This document shows positions 10,840 through 20,676 of a stretch of 64,000 nucleotides of DNA, piece after piece. The notes under the pieces are model-generated. The model ran no database searches. It was not told the origin of the DNA and was given only the letters and a program-made list of their open reading frames with translations. A program made the position numbers and the translations under genes. The DNA comes from Adiantum capillus-veneris (lineage: Eukaryota; Streptophyta; Polypodiopsida; Polypodiales; Pteridaceae): NCBI GenBank assembly GCA_014529385.2, contig CM043958.1:146099734-146163733 (forward strand), in the 5' to 3' direction. The first letter of the stretch is position 1. Every line of letters starts with the position of its first letter.

Positions 10840-10970
10840 GACAAGCACTGGCGTCGCCTTTATATATCCACGGCGGGCCCGACGGGAAAGTAGCTTTACC
10901 CGGCGGGCCTACTAATTAGACCGGCGGGCTACGAGCCGGTCTCCAGGTCTCCTTGGAGGTCAAAAAAGAT
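10840..10970 (-). promoter_or_regulatory. hAT right-end promoter for the RING gene
   Basis: On the - strand a TATA box (TATATAAA, + coordinates 10859–10867) follows GC-rich motifs GGGCCCGCCG, GGCCCGCCGGG and GCCCGCCGG at 10868–10935. These mirror the CCGGCGGG/CCCGACGGG motifs and TATA box at the left end of the element. A - strand transcript would run through the 175-bp array, which may be spliced out, to the RING gene. Confidence 0.5.
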
Positions 10971-11051
10971 GAATGTCAATTAACATAATATTTGTTATTT
11001 TGCATTTCGGTTGTTATTAACCTGAAATTATACTGTGATCACGTCATTTTG

Positions 11052-11060
11052 AAATCCCTG
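11052..11060 (-). repeat. hAT right terminal inverted repeat
   Basis: AAATCCCTG is the inverse of the left terminus. GTGATCAC lies just inside. ATTGCAGT at 11064–11071 resembles the left flank TTTGCAGT. Confidence 0.68.
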
Positions 11061-11071
11061 TAAATTGCAGT

Positions 11072-13800
11072 ACAGTATCATACTCGACAAGGTCGACAAT
11101 CAGCGGGGTCGATTTTCTTTTAACTCTATCTGGTAAGTTCAATTTAAGGTATATTGTTTGTAACTTATTCATCTTGAAAAAATTTCTATTATGCCAACTT
11201 GATAAGAAAATGTTGCTTCTATCAAGCAGAGTTTGGTGGCTAGATGACATTTGATAGCTAAGTTTCAGGAACTATCTCTTTCAATATTGGGCAATCTCAT
11301 GATTCTCAATAAGTTGCATGATTCAACAAGGCCGATTATCTATAAAAGCTTGACAAGGTTGATTCTTTTTTGCTTTGAAATTTGTATGCACTTGTTAGTT
11401 ATGAGCACTCAGGCTGCATTTTGTCTTAACTTTTTGATGAACTTATGCGAAGCAAGGCTTCACTTTAGGGCGTATTGCGTAGAACCTTCCAAAGTTTGGA
11501 ATATGCTATTAGAATACGAACTTGGGAAAACTTGGCAACATGTCTACATGATTTTTTCTTAGAGGTCGATATACACCAAGCCACGAGGGCATGCAGGGTA
11601 CATCCTGACAGCTCTAAATTTATCAACATACATGACTATGAGCTAGATTCAACCAACAACAACTGATCTCTGAGGGATGACAAGGTTAGCCAATTCCAAG
11701 TTCTACTTGTTTTTTTGTATTTAATCTTTCATTTTGAAAAGATTTCTTTGCTGTGAAAAGAAAGTTCTTTGACAGACTTAGCGTAAAGCAAGGGTTCTAT
11801 TATGTACCAAAGTACTGTCCATTGACTTAGGATCAAGGATAATGGCATGCAAGTTTAGCAAATAGGAAATACTAGGATATAAGCTCACATTTATGCTTGG
11901 CAATGGTGAACAATGATGTATCCATGCCAGTACACATTGTGCAAGACACAAATTGCATTGGCTCACACTGTTGATACCAGATGTCATTGAAGCCTAGGGA
12001 TTATCACACTATTTTTCTGATATGCATGCATGGCATGCCAATATATTAGGATTCATTACACTAAATCCTTGTTTACTCTTCATTATAACATTAGCTACTC
12101 TATTTAGGAAGATTTGAGGCTGGTAGATTGCCTTGTGATCCTTGTATATATCTACAGTGGCGGGCACTTTACATCATTTGCTCTATGCACAAGGTGCAAC
12201 CAATGTGGATGATGATTTCTATGGTAGCAAGTAGGCATGGCCTATCTATCAAGTCCCTAATTCATGGGACAAAAAAAAAATATTTATATTAAGAGAGCCT
12301 CAAAGTAGGGGATCTCTTGTTTGAACACCCAAGAAAATTTAGCATTACCCCTACCTTCTTTGGGGTGGTAAACGTTTTTCTCTTTTGTTCATGGAGAGAT
12401 AAGATTCTTTCATGATCCAGCAGTGAATAGGGCAATAGGGCTCCAACCTGAGAAGATTTCTTACTCAATTGTAGCGCTAATTGTGTCTCTAGGAGTGTCA
12501 TTCTCAGGGGTATGACTGAGCTGATACACAATCACTAACTCCATACGTGTTGAGGGTCACTGGTTGATCTCGTCATAGTTGTAATTTCAAAGAAATAAGT
12601 CTGCAATCTACCAAGGGGTATTGGACTAGTTCAACTTCCCAAGTTGATTCCAATCATTATTAAACTCGATAGAATGTGTTGGTCATTGTTCACTGCTCGT
12701 TTGAGCAGTTTCTATGCAAAGTCTAACCAAGTGGTTTTGATTGCAAAGGCAAAACCCACGGTTATCCCTTCAATACTACTTGTTTTTCACTAATTTTTCA
12801 TTTAGTGTTTAACAGGTCAACGACATACTAGCTCTTTAAGACTAGCCTTTTAGGTGAGGCCACCTTTCAGGTTTGCAAAGTGCAGTACTTGAATACGGGT
12901 AAGTGAATTATATGTTCAACTTGTATTTGATGGATGTCATTTTTTTGGACATCCTTATATGAGACATATTCCACATGTGGAGAATATGAGTCTTTGGGAT
13001 TGACATTGGCGCTTGTTATTTCAGTTATGTATTGTGACAGAGTCCCTAGGTGTTGATCATATCCATTTTTTAGACCATTCTGAGCACATCATATCAGGAA
13101 CAATTTCATGACCAAAAATTGTCAGATACCTTCAGTGATTCCATTTGCCCTTTCATTTACCCACACCCACAAAATCATTACCAAGTTCTTGAAAGTTGGC
13201 ATAATAATGTGGATAATACATATACGATGGTCCCTTCATTCACAATCTGCATCATTGTGTCATCCTTTAATAGGACCCTCTAATTTCTCCAAGTTTCTCA
13301 AGCCAATGTTTCAAATTTTGGGCTTCTTATAGGTGTAGAATCTGTAACCAGAGGATTACAATGATTCCCTTGTTCATCACCATTGTATCTTTTGTTTTGG
13401 TCAATTAAATTGTCATTTATTATGAAAGACTACAAAATAAGATTTGGCCATTGAACGGCACTCCATAATGAACCGTGGAGAGATGTACTATCTATTGTAG
13501 GAAAAGGTAGAACCACATCCTTCAAACATTCCTCCATGAGTATATATATATTTCCTTGTCCTATCTTTGTACCCCCACAAGTGGAATCTAGATATGTTCT
13601 ACATACACAGCCATTACCAACAATTTCATCATCAAGTATCATATGCGCTTTCTTCCAGATTCAAAATCCATCTTGTAGGTGAAAAAGATGGCCTTGTCAA
13701 GTTCATAGTCATAAATAAATTCCCTTTAAACAAAAAACTTACAATTTCATTTTACAAGATACATGAGGTTTATATGTATAATAATTCCACCCAGTCTCAA
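11072..13800. other. Non-coding stretch right of the hAT element
   Basis: Open frames here are short and share no features with known families. Codon structure is absent and A/T-runs are frequent. The stretch may be old retrotransposon DNA of the type seen left of 5199, into which the hAT element jumped, but no clear homology was found by eye. Confidence 0.35.
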
Positions 13801-13819
13801 TGTGATGAGCCCAATCAAG

Positions 13820-14300
13820 TCTAGCTTGGACAAGTGATTGACCTTGTTTTTCAATTCTCCAATTTGTGGGGCTTGCTTCTATCCATCCATCAATGTGGCT
13901 TATCTTGGTCTAGTGGGGGATATCAAGTTCAAATTCCCCATGTTACAATTGCAAAAGATCTAGGTAGTTTGGACAAGTGGAAAATCTTGTGATTAAACCA
14001 CCCTTGGTACACCAATAGATAAAAAGCTAGCAATGGAATCAATGTTGAACAGGTGGTGGTCCAACTAGTGGTCTTGAAACCAAAATCCTCTTTCTACATT
14101 AGACCATAGCTTGGACAAGTGGTGGACCTAGTTTTAATATCTTGTGTCAAAGGTGATGTATTGTAGGACCTTTTTTACCAGTGTCCAAGTAGCCCTTTCT
14201 TCTTTCAATGGAAGCAAGTCTGGACAAGTGGTCTATATTGAAACCACAACCCCCCGCTATATTATAGTGTACCTTGGACAAGTGATGGACCTGTTATTAA
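13820..14300. repeat. Degenerate repeats of TTGGACAAGTGGTGGACC
   Basis: The word CTTGGACAAGTGRTKGACC or close variants occur at about 13826, 13970, 14110, 14219 and 14273. Short words such as TTTCTTCTTTCAATGGAAGCAAG repeat between them only in part. Spacing is irregular, so this is an old, eroded array. Confidence 0.5.
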
Positions 14301-14461
14301 ATGCCCAATGCCTAAGACGAACTACTATAGGAAAATGCCCAAGTAACCCTTGCTTCTTTTGATGGAAGCAAGGCTGGAAAAGTAAAGTGTAGTCGTGTAT
14401 TTTTTATTCTCGTGGCAACCACAACAAAATCATCCATGGTAGATTCAGCCTGCAAGGTTTC

Positions 14462-14920
14462 TTAAGGCTTCTGTTGAGTCAAAGCAGGGAAGGCCTTCTC
14501 CACCCATTTCTTCATCATGAAATCTCTTAGTTGTTGGGGTAATCTGGCGACAAGGGATCTAGCATGTGTCATCAACTCAATGAAGGTGTCCCCATGATTC
14601 AACTCCAAGCTTTTGAGTTGGTCGAAGGGCTTCTCCCTATAGTCGCCCAGTTGAAACTCAGCAGTGAAGGCCGCTTTGAGGCCATTCCTATTAGCAAAGT
14701 GTCCCTCTGCAAACTGACTATACCACTTGTCAACCAGTTCCTCTAGGATAGAGGGGGAAAGCACCATATAGGCATCTTCTAAGTTTAGCCCACGGCTTTG
14801 GCAGAGTTACAAGAACTATCACACATGGTCAAGGGCATCCTCAAGAGATAGTCCTTAAAGTATGAAACTTGATCTTGACCCTTGAGAGAAGGGTTGCTGA
14901 TTCCTCTGCCATGGAAAACC
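14462..14920 (-). pseudogene. Ty3/gypsy-like gag remnant
   Basis: The - strand encodes a gag-like helix-rich segment: VDKWYSQFAEGHF … LKAAFTAEFQLGDYREK … ELNHGDTFIELMTHARSLVARLP. This fits the plant retrotransposon-gag pattern of W-x-F…F…L…L-GD-T…F…LP. The frame opens at 14767 and ends at 14462; upstream codons toward 14920 are out of frame. The arm of a large inverted repeat begins about 840 bp upstream in reading direction, so it may belong to the same dead gypsy element (here gypsy-E). Confidence 0.55.
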
Positions 14921-15757
14921 TGATGAGAGAGGTGGAAGGTGGTTTCGGAGATGAGTTTGGAGAGGGAGATGATGGTGGAGATGGTGAAGGTGACCCTTGG
15001 GGTTGAGGGCAAGGATTCGGTGAAGGAGGCAATGATACATGTGAGGTGGCAGAAGGTGAGTACAAGTGACAATGGTGATGGATCTTGATAGGACTTCTTA
15101 GACGTGCTCTACTAGACTTAGAGCAAGTAACATGCATGCATAGATGCAAAAACAAGGTTTTATAGCACCCTAGAATGTGAACACACTATTGGCTTGCATC
15201 ATTCTAACTTTCTAGGCAAGCTTGCAAGACTTGCTAGAGCTGTCCCATCGGGCGTGCCAAAAAGAGAGCAATTGTAGATGGGAATGGTGCACAATGCTTT
15301 CTAGTGGTGGGGTTCTCTAGATGCAGTATACATGCAGACTCACAATCTAGCTCAAAACCGACAGACAGTGCAAAAACATGAAAATAGAACTAAACAATGA
15401 ACTGAACACTGAACAAGAACTAAAACAACCACAAGCCTTCCAAGGCCACACCCTATACATAACCAAATGACCATACAACGACTAGTCTAGTTTTGGCCAA
15501 CTCTCCCCAGTCCATGACTACACAGCATGGTACAATGGGATGTAGAGACTGTGGTGCAATGGAGAGTGTAGTGAGTGCAAGTACAACTAAAAACCAGAAT
15601 GTAACTAGACAACATGACTACAAGGCTCACCGCCAGTCCAAGAGTTCCCGGACACCCATACCAAGTATGGTAACATTCAAAGATGGTGTTCTTTGGAGCA
15701 CGTCCACCAAGCTGTCCATACAAGTTGAGCCCTATGTAGCCCTATAGACCCTCTACA
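14921..15757. other. Non-coding leader-like stretch
   Basis: No domain is recognisable. It lies between the gag remnant and the inverted-repeat arm, where the 5' leader of a - strand LTR element would be expected. The 14880–15080 part is purine-rich on the + strand. Confidence 0.35.
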
Positions 15758-16880
15758 CTCACCTTTTGTACTTGTCTTAAAAGCATAAGAGAAGACTCCA
15801 TGTAGATTTTTCTTTGATTCTATGAATTATTGATTCCACCTTGTTCCTTTCTCCATACGCCAGTCTTGCTAAGTTATTCCATAGTGACCTTATATCAAGG
15901 TGTTGCTAAACAGTTCTTGAGGTTAATTGTGTATTATTTTTTGAGTCAATATAACATATCCACTCACAATTTTTTGGAAAACAAGAAAAATATTTATGCC
16001 ACAGGGACTTAATGTCACACCACAAGACGAGAAGGAGAGGTGTATATAAGCCCCCTCCCTTCTCTTACATTATGGCATGACAAAACTATTGTCATGCCAT
16101 AGTGAAAAAAAAGTGTAGTGCTAGGAGGAACCCTCTCCATGTTGCATTGTGCCATGGCAATGAACCTTGCACCACAATGCACCCTCCCTCCCTTCACATT
16201 GTGGTGTGACAAAATTGTTATCAGGCCACCACAAGGCGAAGGAAGTGTAACACTAGCAAGAAACCATCAATGTTGTGTGCTAGTGTGACAAAGGAATGTT
16301 GCACCAAAACATGAGGGGGAGGGTGCCTATAAACCCACTACCTCCTTCCACATTGTGACATGACAAAATCTATGTTAAGCCACAATGCAAAACTAGTGTA
16401 GCAGTAGGTGAATCCCCTCCATGTCACGTTATGGAGCAAAAAAGAAATGTCATTCCACAACATGAGAAGGAGGGGTGCCTATGAGCCCCCTCCCTTCTCT
16501 CGTGTCTTGGCATGAAAAAATTATTGGTGCACCACATTGTGACAAAACGGGTGCCCCTACTAGCCCCCATCATTAATTTTGCATTGTGCTATGACAAAAA
16601 GTGTATCACATCTGCAACCGGCCAACCTTCTTCTTCCAGTGTTGCAAGAAAAATTTTGTCAAATTTACGTGCAACTATGTGGAGTTGAAGATATGGGGAG
16701 AACTAAAAAATTTCTACTTGAGATTCGTAAGCTCTAGGGGTAATTATCTCTTGCTATCCCTATGCTCCCTTTTCAAACAATTGTGCGTGAAATATATGAT
16801 ATGATAGGCCTCAATTTTAGGTGGGCAAGAAGCACCATACATTGCCAATAGTTTGAGATGAAGACTCTTGTGCCGCGGCG
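15758..16880. repeat. Left arm of large inverted repeat, LTR-like
   Basis: The arm matches the inverse of about 23196–24663. Examples are the segments CTTAAAAGCATAAG…GACTCCATGTAGATTTTTC, TTGTTCCTTTCTCCATAC and CAACCTTCTTCTT…TTTACGTGCAACTATG, all found in reverse order and orientation in the right arm. Identity is moderate, roughly three bases in four by eye. A gag remnant lies outside each arm and reads outward, which suggests two inverted LTR elements of one gypsy family. No clean TG…CA borders were found. Confidence 0.65.
16040..16600. repeat. Array of small imperfect hairpins (left arm)
   Basis: Repeated units pair CATTRTGGCATGACAA with TTGTCATGCCAYARTG across short loops, for example at 16068–16110. 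Variants recur near 16150, 16195, 16340, 16420 and 16500, about every 75–85 bp, each followed by CCCTCCC- or AGGAGGG-type tracts. The same motif fills the right arm. Confidence 0.65.
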
Positions 16881-17125
16881 TTGTGTGTGCACTCAGGGAA
16901 GTCACTATGTATAAAATGTGTATATTACATGCGTTCAAGGATTATTTTTAAAACTCCTTATCTCTGGTTTTTGAAAAATAAAATACACGCTTTTCCTATT
17001 CAATCTGTAAATTTTTTTTTTAATTCCATTTTATGGTACCCTTCTGTATGTGAAAATGTGAGAAAAAATAAAATTCAACAAACCCTTTTGTTGCACTCGC
17101 GTAATAGTCAGATAATTATTAGGTG

Positions 17126-17185
<60 letters not shown>

Positions 17186-17421
17186 AGTGTGTGCATAGGA
17201 GACGATGAAGTAGCCTTAGCACTCATTCATGCTAACTCTAATTTGAGCCATGAATGACCCACTCCTTTGGTACCTCCAACATATAAAAATCATTATTGAC
17301 GTGTCATCCATGCATTCAGTAGTCCTTGTAATCATTATCAACCTAGTTCCCTAAAATATATGATCTTTAATGCTTTGCCAGTTATTGTTAGGCACTTCAT
17401 ATTTTGATGCCATGTTTTACT
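16881..17421. other. Non-coding; contains the poly-C tract
   Basis: A/T-rich with no coding signal. The expected reverse transcriptase, RNase H and 3' LTR of the adjacent - strand copia-F should lie here or further left but are missing. Confidence 0.5.
17128..17184. repeat. 57-base homopolymer C tract
   Basis: An uninterrupted run of 57 C on the + strand (G on the -). Tracts of this length are rare in plants and hard to assemble, so the length is uncertain. Confidence 0.85.
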
Positions 17422-18750
17422 TTAGACAAGCCAAAGCATAACGGGTACGACTAGACAAAGGTTCATCCAATTTACTGTCATGCAATGTAGCACCAGCCAT
17501 TTTGGCATACCTCTAGCCTGCTCATTTTCAGCCCTTTCCTCATCAAGTACATCATGTACATCTGCATCAGTAATAGGCTGATTTGTAACATTTTCAGAAA
17601 CCCCCATAGGCTGTACATTTGCCTCATTGGAATTTACATTCGTATCTCCACCACTAAGAAGAGGCAACAAAGTGTCATAAATGTCCTTTGAGCTTACATC
17701 ACTGCCTCTAGTACATGACAGCAAGGACTGAACAGAATCTTCCACAAACACTACATCCCATGAAACAAGAATACGCTATGTTTGCGGATAATACAACCTG
17801 TAACCTTTGCTTTCAGCACTATAACCAACAAAAATACATTTGACAGCCTTATAATCCAATTTTCTGCGTTGTGTTTGTGGCACCAAAGCATATTCCAAAC
17901 AACCAAAAACACGCATGTGCTCAATAGAAGGCTTTCTATCATGCCATGCTTCATATGGAGTAATAGACTACAAAGCTTTCGCAAGACACCTGTTTAGTAC
18001 AAAGTGGCACACATGATGTCCTCAAGCCAAAACGTATGCGGCAAAGCTTGACTTTTGACCATACATCGTGCCATTTTCGTAGGTGGCCTATTTTTTCTCT
18101 CAGCAACACCATTTTTCTGAGGTGTATAAGGCACTATACATTGGTGTTTTATCCCACAACTAGCAAAAAATGCATTAAATTCATGAGACATATACTCCCC
18201 CCCATAATTGAAACGGAGGGTGCCCATAGTACATTTCGAGACATTTTCAGCCATAGCCAGAAATTTTTTGAAGCACATAAAAACTTCGGACTTCGCTTTA
18301 AGCGGAAATACCCATGCATGCCTGGAGTAATCATCTGTGGAAGTCACGAAGTAAAGGTAATTGTCCAAGGATGGAGTTTGCATGGACCCACAAACATCAC
18401 TATGCACAAGCTGCAACCTGCATGTGGCCCTAATTGAACCATCCTTTGGAAACTTCGAAGGTTGCATCTTACCCAAAATACAACCTTCATAAACATGTTT
18501 GACAGGTGCTTCAAGAGGCGGCAAAGAAGAAACCATATCAGATTTCTGCAAACGCAGCAAACTAGCAAAATTCAGATGACCAAACGTGCATGCCAAAGTT
18601 TTGCATCTGAAATAGCCCTTGAATCAGCAACTACATTTGAAAAATTTTGTCCACACTTGTCATACAAAGTGAGCTTATACAGCCCATGGCACAAAAGCCT
18701 AGATGCAACAATTTCATTGCCAAAACTAAGATCATGAACGGTCGTCCACA
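17422..18750 (-). pseudogene. copia-F integrase region with a lost catalytic Asp
   Basis: The 18596–17994 frame carries the GAG-pre-integrase end, then LVHSDVCGSM, the DDYSRHAWVF segment and KNGVAERKNR, the usual copia integrase landmarks. The second catalytic position reads LRFNYGGEY where the family has S-D-N-G-G-E-Y, so that Asp is lost. A frameshift near 17985 moves reading into the C-terminal part (MRVFGCLEYALVP … CIFVGYS), which continues to 17422 with a stop near 17775. The third catalytic Glu is kept. No RT follows. Confidence 0.75.
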
Positions 18751-19478
18751 AATTTGACTACAAGTCCAAGTCTAGCAAGTGCAGATACAGACAAAAGATT
18801 CTTCTTGATCCCAGGTACATAAAGTGCATCAACAAGTGTGAAAGAACTGCCATTTGCAGCAGTAAGCACAATCTTTCAACCTCCCTGAACCGGATAAGAG
18901 GCATTGTTGGCACAAGTGATTGAATTCCCATGAGGGATAGACTCGAGAGAGGTGAACAATTCACAATGTGAGGTAATGTGCTTTGTAGCACCACTGTAAA
19001 AATACCACACATGTGAATCTGCAGCAACTAACATGCATGCATCATGGACAACAGGATTGTAAGTGCACTCTGCAATAAAAGCCCATTCTGCATCAACATC
19101 AGCATCACGGTCTTCCTTCACAGAAGACTCAACAATGGCTGCATTTGTAGTGGAACCAACATTTGCAGTGGAACCGCCCTCTTTCTTCTTAGCCTCTTTG
19201 GCCTTCAACTTAGGACACTGCTTGATCAAGTGATCATTAGCTTTACAATAATGGCAACGCATCTTCTTTTTTCCCTTATCACCAAAATTTCCAGACAAAT
19301 TGCTGCCAGAAGAAGCATTAGGAACATAATTTTTGGCACTCGTAGCAGAACCATAAGAAGTGGCTTCATTGCTTTTATCACCCTTTCTTTGAGAAGCAAT
19401 AAAAGCCTGTTCAACTGCACGCTTTTTTGGAAAGTGACTCTTGCAACAACAATGTTTATAATGCATCAAACTTGACAA
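18751..19478 (-). pseudogene. copia-F nucleocapsid and protease, active-site Asp replaced
   Basis: The frame from 19478 holds a CCHC knuckle CHYCKANDHLIKQC near 19250, Lys-rich flanks, and the protease active-site region WYFYSGATKHIT. Copia proteases have D-S-G-A-T here, so the catalytic Asp is now Tyr. A TGA at 18874–18876 ends the frame. The same frame then resumes with a protease/pre-integrase-like stretch before another stop near 18755. It is in a different frame from gag, so a frameshift lies near 19460–19478. Confidence 0.75.
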
Positions 19479-20088
19479 CTTCAGGATTTCCTTGGGTCAT
19501 AAGTCTCCAAATACTAGCAAAAGTCTGATAAGAATCTGGTAAGGCATCAAGGGTAGTCTGCACAAGGGAACTTTCTAAAATGACTTCACCTACAAAAATA
19601 AGTTGCTCAATGATATCCTTGACACCAGAAAGGAAAGTGTTCATATCATATTCCTCATGCATAATCTTCAACTCCAGCTCTTTACGTAGCAAAGAAATTT
19701 TAGCCTCATTGCGACTTGCATAAAGACCAGCCAAAATATCCCAAGCCTGTTTTGTAGATTTTTCTGAACGAATGTGAGAAACAATGGTGCACTTCATAGA
19801 CAACACAATCAATGCATGAGCCTGTGCATCCTCTACATACGAACGAGATTGTTCTTTCGTAGGCAAAACAACTCTAATAGCAGCAATCCTTGCAGCAAGA
19901 CCTGGCACATCCTCAACATCACCTACATCCTTAGAACCAGGACGTACATCGATGCCCTGCACAATATTCCAAACACCCTTTGACACAAGAACATGTTGCA
20001 TCATGTAAGCCCACATAGGGTAATTGTCCCCATCCAATTTGTCCTCAGCAGCAAACATCTTAAACACATCTGCGTTGTTGTCAACCAT
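19456..20088 (-). pseudogene. copia-F gag (UBN2-like)
   Basis: Reading from Met 20088, the frame shows KLDGDNYPMWAYMMQHVLV, then WDILAGLYASRNEAKISLLR and LDALPDSYQTFASI, the helix-rich gag pattern of copia elements. A longer frame opens at 20151, but the Met at 20088 fits the usual gag start. The frame ends at 19456, where a frameshift separates it from the nucleocapsid. Confidence 0.75.
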
Positions 20089-20433
20089 GGTAAATGCTGC
20101 ACCTGATGTGAAAACTGCCTGAAAATAGGATAAATGAAGCGGGAACAACATGTGCTATATAGCACAAATTGTAGAAGACTATAAGGCACCTGTTATGCAG
20201 AAAATGGCAATGACAAAAGTTTTGCACAAAATGAAGAAATAGCCTGTGCAATACTGCCTGTAATGGAAACGAAGGCTGAAATGAGTCCAAATGAAAAACC
20301 TGAGCAGACTCAGCTCTAGGAGCTATCCCAAAATTTTTGTCGACCTACGAACGCTCTCCAAATCTCACAGAAATTGGAGAAAGTGAGCAGGCGTATGCTC
20401 GAGCTACTGGCGACTGAGCCCGGGAGGACGCAA

Positions 20434-20448
20434 CCTGCTCTGATACCA
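20434..20448 (-). other. copia-F primer-binding site
   Basis: The - strand reads TGGTATCAGAGCAGG, complementary to the 3' end of plant initiator tRNA-Met. It lies two bases inside the 5' LTR end. Confidence 0.85.
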
Positions 20449-20450
20449 AT

Positions 20451-20676
20451 TGTTGGAATTGGGGTTGCAAGGAAACAACACAACTTGGAGAATACAAAGG
20501 AAGCTCAAGGCACACAATAGAGAGTGTGTTACTTAGTGGGCAATGGAAAGATAGATAGCCCTAGAGTGATGGGCGTATATGCAATGCATGGGGGAAAAAA
20601 TCTCCTAAAGAGGGAAAAAATGCCCCGATGGTACTAGTGTGTTCACACAAATCACTACCACATGTATATGGTAAAG
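20451..20676 (-). repeat. copia-F 5' LTR
   Basis: On the - strand it runs from TTACCATATACATGTGG to AATTCCAACA. It carries the same blocks as the + strand LTRs at 33063–35930: CATCACTCTAGGGCTATC, CTCTCTATTGTGTGCCTTG and a TATA-like GCATATACGCCC. The expected TG start is altered to CT at 20675–20676. Confidence 0.82.

Larger units (their letters stand above)
5199..11060 (+). mobile_element. hAT transposon with two convergent genes
   Basis: The left end CAGGGATTTTAATTACACG at 5199 and the inverse of AAATCCCTG at 11052–11060 form short terminal inverted repeats of hAT type; Ac ends also start CAGGGATG. Outside the left end is TTTGCAGT and just outside the right end is ATTGCAGT (11064–11071), a 7-of-8 match to an 8-bp target duplication offset by three bases, so the exact right edge could be 11063. 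Inside, each end has GC-rich CCGGCGGG/CCCGACGGG motifs, a TATA box and a tandem array. A + strand hAT transposase occupies the left half and a - strand RING-H2 gene the right half, facing each other. Total length is about 5.86 kb. Confidence 0.75.
17422..20676 (-). mobile_element. Decayed Ty1/copia element (copia-F), 5' LTR to integrase
   Basis: On the - strand the order is 5' LTR (20676–20451), PBS, gag, zinc knuckle, protease and integrase core, ending in the integrase C-terminal region near 17422. Reverse transcriptase, RNase H and the 3' LTR are absent, so it is 3'-truncated. The LTR is the same family as the five + strand LTRs at 33063–35930. Two frameshifts, several stops and lost catalytic residues show that it is inactive. 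Confidence 0.85.

Noticed and set aside
17031-17222. Poly-Gly open frame on the - strand
   Set aside because: It comes only from the 57-base C tract.
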